This document shows, one piece after another, positions 25,026-36,232 of a stretch of 64,000 bases of DNA (position 1 is its first letter; the number at the start of each line of letters is the position of its first letter). Source of the DNA: Mesorhizobium sp. CU3 (GTDB taxonomy: Bacteria; Pseudomonadota; Alphaproteobacteria; Rhizobiales; Rhizobiaceae); the NCBI RefSeq assembly GCF_006442965.1, contig NZ_VFWX01000011.1:62001-126000 (forward strand). The letters are read 5' to 3'. The position numbers and the translations under genes were made by a program. The notes under the pieces are model-generated. The model did no database searches. It had not been told where the DNA came from and saw only the letters and a program-made list of their open reading frames with translations.

Positions 25026-25359
25026 GCGGCGGCTTTCCGTTGGCGGGCCAGTTCACTTTGATTACAGCAACGAACTCTAATGCGGAAGCGTGACAGTTTA
25101 ACCGCTGAACCGTTTTAAGAGGCCCATGCTGCAACGCGGCGACGGTTAGCGCAGCGGTTCCGGTGACGCAAGTCAAACCTTGTTCAAATCGCGGCCCTGG
25201 ACGCCTTATCGGAAGAAACTGGTCCGATCCGCTCCCGTTTGATTTCCTTCACTTTTTACTCCACTTTTATCTCCTGACATATCTCCCGCCATTTGCCTGC
25301 TAGCATGAGCGGAATCACCGGCTAAAAATCCGGCAAACAATCAGGGCAAAGGCGCCTCG
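25026..25359. other. Divergent intergenic region between nuoA and the AlkX-like gene
   Basis: No gene is seen in these 334 bases. They must hold the nuo operon promoter on the minus strand and a promoter for the plus-strand glycosylase gene. AT content rises near 25220-25290. A direct repeat, AACCG, occurs in GTTTAACCGCTGAACCGTTTTAA (about 25095-25115). I could not define a convincing -35/-10 pair by eye. Confidence 0.5.
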
Positions 25360-26577
25360 ATGAAGGACAAGTTATCGCTCGCCATGGCCAGGCGCATTGC
25401 GCTCGGCGCGCAGGGTTTTACCGACCCGCGTCCAGGCGGCACGCCCGACCGGCGCCACCTCGCGCGCGTGCTCTCCCGCACCGGCCTTTTGCAGATCGAT
25501 TCCGTCAGCGCCGTGGTGCGCGCGCACTACATGCCGCTTTACTCGCGCCTCGGCCCCTACCCGCTCGCGCTGCTCGACAATGCCGCCGTCACCCGCAAGC
25601 GCAGCGTCTTTGAATACTGGGCGCATGAGGCTTCCTTCCTGCCCGTCGAGACCTGGCCGCTGATGCGCTGGCGCATGCTGCGCGCCGAACAGGGCGACGA
25701 AATGTATCTCGGCCTCGCCAAATGGGGCCGCGAGCGCAAGGCAATGATCGACGAGATCTATAAGGAGGTGGCCGAACGCGGCCCGATCGCCGCTTCCGAC
25801 ATCGAGGGCCACAAGGGCAATGGCGGCTGGTGGGGCTGGAGCGAGGCCAAGCACGCCTTCGAATGGCTGTTCTGGGCCGGCCGCATCACCACCGCCTACC
25901 GGCGCGGCTTCGAACGCTACTACGACCTGCCCGAGCGTGTTTTGCCGCAAGCCGTGCTCGACCTGCCTGTACCCTCGGTCGAGGATGCGCACCGCGAATT
26001 GCTGCGCATTTCCGCCCGCGCCCACGGCATCGCCACCTATGGCGACCTGCGCGACTATTTTCGGCTTGCACCCGGCGACACGAAGGATCGCATCGAGGAA
26101 CTGGTCGAGATGGGCGAGTTGCTGCCGGTTCAGGTCGAGGGCTGGGACAGGACTGCCTACCTCCACAAGGACGCCCGTTTCCCGCGCCGCATCGAAGCGC
26201 GCGCCCTGCTCGCCCCCTTCGACCCGGTCGTCTTCGAGCGCACGCGGACCGAAAAACTCTTCAATTTCCGCTATCGCATCGAAATCTACACGCCGGCCGA
26301 AAAGCGCCAATACGGCTATTACGTGCTGCCCTTCCTGCTCGGCGACCGGATCGTCGCCCGAGTCGACCTGCGCGCCGACCGCCCTGCCGGCGTGCTGCGC
26401 GTCCCTGCCGCCTATGCCGAGCCGGGCGCACCGCCGGAGACGGCCGCCCAGCTCTTCGAAGAACTGAAGCAGATGCAGGGCTGGCTCGGCCTGGAGCGGA
26501 TCGAGGTCACGCCCGCCGGCGATCTCGGACCGGCGCTGGTTGACATCGCGACGTCGCACCCTGCGTTGACAGGTTAG
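25360..26577 (+). CDS. YcaQ/AlkX-like DNA glycosylase (winged-helix family)
   Basis: The 405-residue protein belongs to the HTH_42/AlkZ-like superfamily of DNA glycosylases built from winged-helix units. It carries LLQIDSVSAVVRAHYMPLYSRLGPY near the N-terminus. The Q45-I46-D47 triad matches the QxD catalytic motif of the YcaQ (AlkX) branch; the AlkZ branch has QxQ. YcaQ removes bulky alkylated purines and unhooks interstrand cross-links. KNGGWWGWSEAKHAFEWLFWAGRI-type sequence (around 150-180) and the C-terminal FDPVVFERTRTEKLFNFRYRIEIY are also typical of the family. It stands alone, divergent from nuo and just upstream of the B12 riboswitch. Function is inferred from family, not shown here. 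Confidence 0.82.
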   Translation: MKDKLSLAMARRIALGAQGFTDPRPGGTPDRRHLARVLSRTGLLQIDSVSAVVRAHYMPLYSRLGPYPLALLDNAAVTRKRSVFEYWAHEASFLPVETWPLMRWRMLRAEQGDEMYLGLAKWGRERKAMIDEIYKEVAERGPIAASDIEGHKGNGGWWGWSEAKHAFEWLFWAGRITTAYRRGFERYYDLPERVLPQAVLDLPVPSVEDAHRELLRISARAHGIATYGDLRDYFRLAPGDTKDRIEELVEMGELLPVQVEGWDRTAYLHKDARFPRRIEARALLAPFDPVVFERTRTEKLFNFRYRIEIYTPAEKRQYGYYVLPFLLGDRIVARVDLRADRPAGVLRVPAAYAEPGAPPETAAQLFEELKQMQGWLGLERIEVTPAGDLGPALVDIATSHPALTG

Positions 26578-26600
26578 CGCCTCTAAGCCTAAATCCGCCA

Positions 26601-26780
26601 CAGACGGTCTTCTCCCGGCAAAGGGAGGAGCCAAGAGGGAATGCGGTGCGGGCGAAATGCTCAAATCCGCGGCTGTCCCCGCAACTGTAAGCGACGAGCC
26701 AAGGCCGAAAACCACTGGGATGTTCCCGGGAAGGCGGCATTCAAGGCGACGACCCGCGAGCCAGGAGACCTGCCGTCTGA
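26601..26780 (+). promoter_or_regulatory. Cobalamin (B12) riboswitch controlling the cob operon
   Basis: P1 is CAGACGG (26601-26607) with CCGTCTG (26773-26779). The conserved core is present: GGTGCGG, then CGGCTGTCCCCGCAACTGTA, a CCACTGG element, and the canonical B12 box AGCCAGGAGACCTGCC (26759-26774). The downstream platform holds a perfect six-pair stem, GCCCGG (26798-26803) and CCGGGC (26811-26816), directly before AAGGAG (26817-26822). This suggests control of translation initiation or transcription at that point. High cobalamin would lower expression of the downstream operon, as known for this class. Confidence 0.96.
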
Positions 26781-26830
26781 GACAAATGAATCCGATCGCC
26801 CGGCGGGTTTCCGGGCAAGGAGCACGGTTT

Positions 26831-27259
26831 TTGGACCACAATGGCAGTTTTTCGGCTGGCACAGCGGGCAATGCGTCCGACGATGATGACGCTTTTGCCG
26901 GCGTGACGATCATCGTCTGCTCGTCCTGCCGCGACGAGACCGGTTCCGACGCCCATCCGCGTGCCGGCACGCTGCTCGCCGAGGACACGCGCCGGGCTGC
27001 CTCGGGCGATAAGATCAATATCCGCACTGTCGAATGCCTCGGCAATTGCAAGCGCCGGCTGAGCGCGGCGCTGCTGCGCGACGGCTGCTGGAGCTACGTC
27101 TTCGGCGATCTGACCGCAGCCAGCGGCGCCGACCTCGTCACCGGCGCAAAACTCTTCGCCACATCGAGCGACGGCCTCATCCCCTGGCGCGGCCGGCCCG
27201 ATTCCCTCAAGCGCGGCCTTGTCGCCCGCATCCCTCCCCTCGACATGCTGAAGGACTGA
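26831..27259 (+). CDS. DUF1636 family putative metal-binding protein
   Basis: The 142-residue protein has a C-x-x-C motif (VCSSCRDE) and a later ECLGNCKRRLSAA motif, together recalling thioredoxin-like 2Fe-2S ferredoxins or a metal site; this matches the DUF1636 (COG5469-like) family. I chose the TTG at 26831 because AAGGAG (26817-26822) lies eight bases upstream. An in-frame ATG at 26786 lies seven bases after the riboswitch stem and has no ribosome site. It is the first gene after the B12 riboswitch, and cobW follows two bases after its stop. It probably acts in cobalt or B12 metabolism, for example metal or redox handling for CobW or CobN. That role is inferred from context only. Confidence 0.8.
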   Translation: MDHNGSFSAGTAGNASDDDDAFAGVTIIVCSSCRDETGSDAHPRAGTLLAEDTRRAASGDKINIRTVECLGNCKRRLSAALLRDGCWSYVFGDLTAASGADLVTGAKLFATSSDGLIPWRGRPDSLKRGLVARIPPLDMLKD

Positions 27260-27261
27260 CC

Positions 27262-28314
27262 ATGAACGCCCCAAACTCGGCCGCCAATCTCTCCCGTGTG
27301 CCTTGCACCGTCGTCACCGGTTTCCTCGGCGCCGGCAAGACGACGCTGGTCCGTCATTTGCTGGAGAATGCCGGCGGCAAGCGCATCGCCATCATCGTCA
27401 ACGAGTTCGGCGACATCGGCATCGACGGCGAGATCCTGAAGGGTTGCGGCATCGACACCTGCCCGGAGGAGAACATCGTCGAATTGGCCAATGGCTGCAT
27501 CTGCTGCACGGTCGCCGACGATTTCGTGCCGGCGCTCGACCAGATCCTGTCGCTCAGCCCCAAGGTCGACCACATCCTGATCGAGACGTCCGGCCTTGCT
27601 CTGCCGAAGCCGCTGGTCCAGGCTTTTCAATGGCCGACGGTGAAGAGCCGGGTGACGGTCGACAGCGTCGTTGCCGTGGTCGACGGCCCGGCGCTGGCCG
27701 AAGGCCGCGTCGCCAACGACATGGATGCGCTCCAGGCGCAGCGCGTCGCTGACGACACGCTCGACCACGACGACCCGGTCGAGGAAGTGTTCGAGGACCA
27801 GATCGCCTGCGCCGACCTGATCATCCTGTCGAAGAACGATTTGATGAACGCCGCAGGCTCGGCCCGCGCCAACACCATCATAAACGAACATTCGGCCCGC
27901 GCCGTGAAGATCGTGCCGACCTCGCATGGCAAGGTCGATCCCTCGGTGCTGCTCGGCCTCGGGCTCGCCGTCGAGGACGACATCGAGAACCGCAAGTCGC
28001 ACCATGACGGCGCCTTCGACCACGAGCATGACGATTTCGACACTTTCATCGTCGACATTCCCGCGATCGCCAACCCGGACGAACTGGCCAGGCGTGTCGC
28101 CACCGCTGCCGAGCAGGAAAACGTCTTGCGCGTCAAAGGCTTCGTCGAGGTCGGCGGCAAGCCGATGCGGCTTCTGCTGCAGGCCGTCGGCCCGCGCGTC
28201 AACCACTATTACGACCGCGCCTGGACGGCCGAGGACGACCGCCGCTCGCGGCTTGTCGTCATCGGCCTCAAGGGGCTGAACCGCCCGGCGATCGAGCGTA
28301 TCCTCGCCGGCTGA
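27262..28314 (+). CDS. cobW: CobW, metal-chaperone GTPase for cobalamin synthesis
   Basis: The 350-residue G3E-family GTPase is thought to supply cobalt to the cobaltochelatase. The P-loop GFLGAGKTT lies at 20-28, the Walker-like NEFGDIGID follows, and the metal-binding GCICC is at 78-82. The base-recognition region is ILSKNDL. Between about residues 245 and 262 an acidic, His-rich segment (HHDGAFDHEHDDFD) could bind metal. The C-terminal CobW_C domain includes VLRVKGFVEVGGKP. ATG at 27262 directly follows the DUF1636 stop, and cobN begins 17 bases after its end. Confidence 0.94.
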   Translation: MNAPNSAANLSRVPCTVVTGFLGAGKTTLVRHLLENAGGKRIAIIVNEFGDIGIDGEILKGCGIDTCPEENIVELANGCICCTVADDFVPALDQILSLSPKVDHILIETSGLALPKPLVQAFQWPTVKSRVTVDSVVAVVDGPALAEGRVANDMDALQAQRVADDTLDHDDPVEEVFEDQIACADLIILSKNDLMNAAGSARANTIINEHSARAVKIVPTSHGKVDPSVLLGLGLAVEDDIENRKSHHDGAFDHEHDDFDTFIVDIPAIANPDELARRVATAAEQENVLRVKGFVEVGGKPMRLLLQAVGPRVNHYYDRAWTAEDDRRSRLVVIGLKGLNRPAIERILAG

Positions 28315-28331
28315 GGCAAAACCGGACTACG

Positions 28332-31867
<3,536 letters not shown>

Positions 31868-31871
<4 letters not shown>

Positions 31872-33358
31872 ACGCCTTCTCGCGACGCGGCGCCTGCCCT
31901 GCCCTCAGCGCGCCGATGCAGACCGGCGACGGGCTGCTTGTGCGGCTCAATCCGGTCGCGGGAGGACTTTCTCCCAAGCAACTGATCGGACTCGGCGAAT
32001 CCGCTTTGCGCCATGGCAACGGCATCATGGAGGTGACCGCACGCGGCAGCCTGCAGATACGAGGGCTCACGGCGGAAAGCGCAAGGCTGCTGGCGGCGGA
32101 AGTCGATGCGCTGGGCATTGCCGTGCGCAGCGGCGTGCCGGTCGAAACCGGGCCGCTGGCGGGGATTGATCCGCAGGAGATCGCCGATCCTCGCCCGCTG
32201 GCGGGGCGTATACGGACGGCGATTGAGGAGGTTGGGCTTACGGCAAGGCTGGGACCGAAAGTGTCGGTAGTTGTCGATGGCGGCGGGCAGCTGACGATGG
32301 ATTCGGTGACGGCTGATGTCCGGTTGAAGGCTACAAGGACCGGCACCGACATCCTTTGGAGCGTTTCGGTTAGTGGCAACGGCCGAAGCGCGAAGCCGCT
32401 TTCGACGGTCGATCCGGATGCCGCACGCGACATCGCTGTGGCGGCACTACGGATGGTCGCTGAGAAGGGCAGAGAGGCGCATACCCGCGATTTGTCGGCG
32501 CGGCAGCTGGCCTCGCTCGCGGGCTGGCATTCCTTCGCGCCCCCCTCTGTCCTGCCGGACATCTCCCCCACGAGGGGGGAGATCAGCAGCTTCACTGCCG
32601 ACTCCCTCCTTGTGGCGAACCCACGTGTTTCGACTTCCGCGAGTGGCGAAACCGTCGGCGACGGCTCAATCTCCCCCCTTGTGGGGGAGATGTCCGGCAG
32701 GACAGAGGGGGGCGCCGTAGAGCGCCCTCACCCGCCGATTGGCCTTTTCAACCTCGACACCAGCCACGCTCTCGGCATCGGCCTGCCCTATGGCAGCATG
32801 CCGGCCCAGCCCCTCGTCGACCTCACCAAGCAAGCCGCAAACCTCTGCGCCACCGAAATCCGCCTCGCCCCAGGCCGCGCTTTGCTCTTCCTCGGCCTCT
32901 CCCCATCCGCCTGCGCCTCGCTGCAAGCTACCGCCACCACCGTCGGCTTCGTCACCTCCGCCGCCGACCCGCGCACCCGCATCGCCGCCTGCCCCGGCAC
33001 GCCGGCCTGCGCCTCCGGCCGCATCGCCACCCGCGACATCGCCGAGACGATCGCCAAACAAAGCCCCGACCTCTTCGACGCCTCGCTGACCCTTCACATT
33101 TCCGGCTGCGCCAAGGGCTGTGCGCATCCCGGCGCAGCCGCGCTCACAGTCGTCGGTGACGAAAACGGGGCCGGACTTGTCGTGGACGGGACGGCAAAGG
33201 CCCTTCCTGCCGGATACAGGCCGGGCTATGACGCCGCGCGCGGGGTCGCCGCCATCGCGGCGGCGGTCCGCGAACGACATCCTGGCGAAACCGCCGCCGC
33301 CTGCCTGGCAAGGCTTGGCGCGGCGAATGTCGCCGAACTCTATCGACGGAACCAGTGA
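31868..33358 (+). CDS. cobG: Precorrin-3B synthase CobG (with palindromic insertion in frame)
   Basis: CobG is the oxygen-dependent monooxygenase that converts precorrin-3A to precorrin-3B, the step that marks the aerobic B12 pathway. It is a sulfite/nitrite-reductase-like iron-sulfur protein. The first half has GGLSPKQLIGLGESALRHGNG and EVTARGSLQIRG. The C-terminal half has the cluster cysteines in ACPGTPACASG and HISGCAKGCAHPG. Residues about 224-283 derive from a palindromic element (32537-32715) at the junction of the two repeat halves. The total of 496 residues exceeds the 459 of the P. denitrificans protein, roughly fitting the insertion. It overlaps cobN by four bases, and cobH begins immediately after its TGA. 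Confidence 0.93.
32537..32715 (+). repeat. Palindromic element inside the cobG reading frame (family A)
   Basis: The 47-base arms 32537-32583 and 32669-32715 are near-perfect inverted copies around an 85-base centre. They match the arms of the cobN element almost base for base. Orientation is opposite to the cobN copy, judged from the centre sequences. Both lengths (161 and 179) leave remainder two on division by three. The same peptide segments, ISPTRGEI and ISPLVGEMSGRTEGGA, are encoded here as in cobN. Confidence 0.88.
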
Positions 33359-33991
33359 ATGGCCGCCTACGACTATATCCACGACGGCAACGCGATCTAT
33401 GAGCGCTCCTTCGCCATCATCCGCGCCGAGGCGGACCTTTCGCGCTTCTCCGAGGCGGAAGCCGATGTCGCCATCCGCATGATCCATGCCTGCGGCCAGG
33501 TCGAAGCGGCCAGGAATTTCGTCTTCTCCAGCGATTTCGTCGCCGCCGCTCGTAGCGCCCTCGCCGCCGGCGCGCCGATCTTCTGCGACGCCGAAATGGT
33601 CGCCCACGGCGTCACCCGCGCCCGCCTGCCGGCCGGCAACGAGGTGATCTGCATGCTGCGCGATCCGCGCACGCATGAGATCGCGAAAGACATCGGCAAC
33701 ACCCGCTCCGCTGCGGCGATCGACCTCTGGGGCGAGCGCATGGCCGGCTCCGTCGTCGCCATCGGCAACGCGCCGACCGCGCTTTTCTATCTGCTCGAAA
33801 AACTGCGCGACGGCGCGCCGAAGCCGGCCGCGATCATCGGCATGCCGGTCGGCTTCGTCGGCGCCGCCGAATCCAAGGACGCGCTGGTGGAAAACTCCTA
33901 TGGCGTGCCTTACGCCATCGTACGCGGCCGGCTGGGCGGCAGCGCCATGACCGCCGCCGCGCTGAATTCCCTAGCGAGGCCCGGCCTGTGA
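33359..33991 (+). CDS. cobH: Precorrin-8X methylmutase CobH
   Basis: CobH moves a methyl group from C11 to C12 of precorrin-8X to form hydrogenobyrinate. The 210 residues contain the catalytic histidine at position 43 in RMIHACGQ, the same number as in the P. denitrificans enzyme. Further conserved parts are SDFVAAARSALAAGAPIFCD, GNAPTALFYLLE and IIGMPVGFVGAAESKDAL. The ATG directly abuts the cobG stop (TGAATG), so there is no gap, and its stop overlaps cobI by four bases. Confidence 0.96.
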   Translation: MAAYDYIHDGNAIYERSFAIIRAEADLSRFSEAEADVAIRMIHACGQVEAARNFVFSSDFVAAARSALAAGAPIFCDAEMVAHGVTRARLPAGNEVICMLRDPRTHEIAKDIGNTRSAAAIDLWGERMAGSVVAIGNAPTALFYLLEKLRDGAPKPAAIIGMPVGFVGAAESKDALVENSYGVPYAIVRGRLGGSAMTAAALNSLARPGL

Positions 33992-34737
33992 ACGCGATCC
34001 CGAAAGGCCGCCTCGTCGGCGTCGGCACCGGTCCCGGCGACCCGGAGCTTCTGACGCTGAAGGCCGCGCGTGCGCTCGCCGAAGCCGACGTCGTCGCCTA
34101 TTTCGCCAAGCGCGGCAACAACAGCAATGCCCGCGCCATCGTCGAGGCGCGCTTCCGGCCGGAGATGGTCGAGTTGCCGCTGCTCTATCCGGTCACGACC
34201 GAGATCGACAAGGATCACGACGACTACCGCGCGCAGATCGCCGATTTCTACGAGCGGTCCGCCGAGCAGGTCGCCGAGCATCTCGGCGCCGGCAGGATGG
34301 TCGCGGTGCTGTCGGAAGGCGATCCGCTGTTCTACGGCTCCTACATGCATTTGCATGTGCGGCTGGCGCATCGCTTCCCGACCGAAGTCATCCCGGGCGT
34401 CACGGCCATGTCCGGCTGCTGGTCGCAGACCGGCCTGCCGATCGTCCAGGGCGACGATGTGCTGACGGTGCTGCCCGGCACGATGAGCGAGTTCGAATTG
34501 ACGCGGCGCCTCGCCGACACCGATGCCGCCGTCATCATGAAGGTCGGCCGCAACCTGCCAAAAATCCGCCGCGCGCTGGAAGCCACCGGCAAGCTCACAA
34601 AAGCTGTCTATGTCGAGCGCGGCACCATGCCGGGCAGCGTTTCCATGCGGCTCGCCGACAAGCAAGACGACAAGGCGCCCTACTTCGCCATCGTGCTGGT
34701 CGCCGGCTGGTCGGCCCGCCCGGGGGCCAAGCCATGA
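33988..34737 (+). CDS. cobI: Precorrin-2 C20-methyltransferase CobI
   Basis: CobI methylates precorrin-2 at C20 using S-adenosylmethionine, giving precorrin-3A. The 249-residue protein has the tetrapyrrole-methylase fold: GVGTGPGDPELLTLKAARAL at the N-terminus, VLSEGDPLFYGSYMHL in the SAM-site loop, and VIPGVTAMSGCWSQTGLPI. A long insertion typical of the C20 enzymes (NSNARAIVEARFRPEMVELP) is present. Its start is a GTG overlapping the cobH stop, and its end overlaps cobJ by four bases. Confidence 0.95.
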   Translation: MNAIPKGRLVGVGTGPGDPELLTLKAARALAEADVVAYFAKRGNNSNARAIVEARFRPEMVELPLLYPVTTEIDKDHDDYRAQIADFYERSAEQVAEHLGAGRMVAVLSEGDPLFYGSYMHLHVRLAHRFPTEVIPGVTAMSGCWSQTGLPIVQGDDVLTVLPGTMSEFELTRRLADTDAAVIMKVGRNLPKIRRALEATGKLTKAVYVERGTMPGSVSMRLADKQDDKAPYFAIVLVAGWSARPGAKP

Positions 34738-35498
34738 GCGGCCGCCTCACCGTCATCGGCCTCGGCCCCGGCAATGCCGACCAGGTTACGCCGCAGGCGG
34801 CTCAGGCCGTGGCGGACGCTGCCTTCTTCTATGGCTACAAGCCCTATCTCGACCGGCTCGAGCTGCGCCCGGACCAGACCCGCATCGCCTCCGACAACCG
34901 CGAAGAGCTTGCCCGCTCCAAAGAGGCGCTGACCAAGGCTGCCGAGGGCCATAGCGTCGCCGTCGTTTCCGGCGGCGACCCCGGCGTGTTCGCGATGGCT
35001 GCGGCCGTCTGCGAGGCGATCGAAGCAGGTCCCGCCGAATGGCGCACCATCGACCTCTCGGTCGTCCCGGGCGTCACCGCCATGCTGGCGGTTGCCGCCC
35101 GCATCGGCGCACCGCTCGGGCATGATTTCTGCGCCATCTCGCTCTCCGACAATCTGAAGCCCTGGGACCTGATCGAGCTGCGCCTGCTGGCCGCGGCCGG
35201 CGCCGGCTTCGTCATCGCGCTTTACAACCCGATCAGCAAGGCGCGTCCCTGGCAGCTTGGCCGCGCCTTCGAATGCCTGAAGGCGATCCTGCCCGGCACC
35301 ACGCCGGTGATCTTCGGCCGCGCCGCCGGCCGGCCCGACGAGCGCATCGAGGTTTTTCTCTTGGCCGACGCCGATGCGGAGAAGGCCGACATGGCCACCT
35401 GCATCATCATCGGATCGCCCGAGACCCGCATCATCAGGCGCGGCGAGAAGCCGGCGCTGGTCTACACGCCGCGTTCGGCCACGGGCGCGAAAAGATGA
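34734..35498 (+). CDS. cobJ: Precorrin-3B C17-methyltransferase CobJ
   Basis: CobJ methylates C17 and contracts the macrocycle ring, producing precorrin-4. The 254 residues show the methylase N-terminus VIGLGPGNADQVTPQAAQAV, the GDPGVFAMAAAVCEAI loop, SVVPGVTAMLAVAARIGAPLG and FVIALYNPISKARPWQ. The last 37 bases overlap the 3' end of cobK, which runs in the opposite direction. After cobJ the plus-strand series resumes only at cobL, 732 bases later. Confidence 0.95.
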   Translation: MSGRLTVIGLGPGNADQVTPQAAQAVADAAFFYGYKPYLDRLELRPDQTRIASDNREELARSKEALTKAAEGHSVAVVSGGDPGVFAMAAAVCEAIEAGPAEWRTIDLSVVPGVTAMLAVAARIGAPLGHDFCAISLSDNLKPWDLIELRLLAAAGAGFVIALYNPISKARPWQLGRAFECLKAILPGTTPVIFGRAAGRPDERIEVFLLADADAEKADMATCIIIGSPETRIIRRGEKPALVYTPRSATGAKR

Positions 35499-36232
35499 TC
35501 GACCTGGGCGGCCAACGCATCGATGGTTGCGGCCGACGGCACGTCCGGCAAGGGCGGGCGGCGGAGCATGACCACCTCGATGCCGAGCGCCCGCGCCGCG
35601 GCGATCTTGCCATAGGTCGCGTCGCCGCCGCTGTTCTTCGAAACGACGGCGTCGATGACGTATTGTTCGAGCAGCGCGCGCTCGTCCGCTTCCGGAAAAG
35701 GTCCGCGCGCCAGCAAATAGAGCGCATCCGGCACCGCCAGCTTCGGTTCGACCGGATCGACGCTGCGGATCAGATAATGGTGCTTCGGCGCGGCCTCGAA
35801 GGCGCCGGCCTCCTGCCGGCCGATCGCCAGGAAGACGCGGCGCGGCGCCTGACCCAGCGCCTTTGCCGCTTCGGCGACGCTGTCGACCAGCGTCCAGCGA
35901 TCGCCCGCCGCAGGCTCCCAGCCCGGACGCCGCAGCGCCAGGATCAGCACGCCAGTCTGCCTAGCCGCTTCGGCGGCATTGGCCGAGATCCGGGCGGCGT
36001 ATGGATGTGTGGCGTCGATCAGCAGATCGACGTGCTCTTCACGAAGATAGGCCGCCAACCCTTGAGCGCCGCCAAAGCCGCCGGTTCGCACCGGCACGCC
36101 TTGTGCGGCCGGGCTTTCGGTACGGCCGGCAAGCGACAGCGTGACCGCGAAATCCGCGCGGAGCGCCAGCTTTCCGGCCAGTTGCCGGGCTTCCGTCGTG
36201 CCGCCGAGGATCAGGATACTGTGGGTCATCAT
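35462..36232 (-). CDS. cobK: Precorrin-6A reductase CobK, antisense within the cob operon
   Basis: CobK reduces precorrin-6A to precorrin-6B with NADPH. The 256-residue reading begins MMTHSILILGGTTEARQLAG, the NADPH-binding start of the family. It continues with DATHPYAARISANAAEAARQ, VFLAIGRQEAGAF and VVSKNSGGDATYGKIAAARALG. Two consecutive ATGs (36232 and 36229) are possible starts. The first overlaps by two bases the ATG of cobL on the other strand, so the two genes diverge with no space between them. The 3' end overlaps cobJ tail to tail by 37 bases. It therefore needs a promoter inside cobL, separate from the riboswitch-controlled operon. Confidence 0.93.
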   Translation of the reverse strand: MMTHSILILGGTTEARQLAGKLALRADFAVTLSLAGRTESPAAQGVPVRTGGFGGAQGLAAYLREEHVDLLIDATHPYAARISANAAEAARQTGVLILALRRPGWEPAAGDRWTLVDSVAEAAKALGQAPRRVFLAIGRQEAGAFEAAPKHHYLIRSVDPVEPKLAVPDALYLLARGPFPEADERALLEQYVIDAVVSKNSGGDATYGKIAAARALGIEVVMLRRPPLPDVPSAATIDALAAQVDHLFAPVAERGV

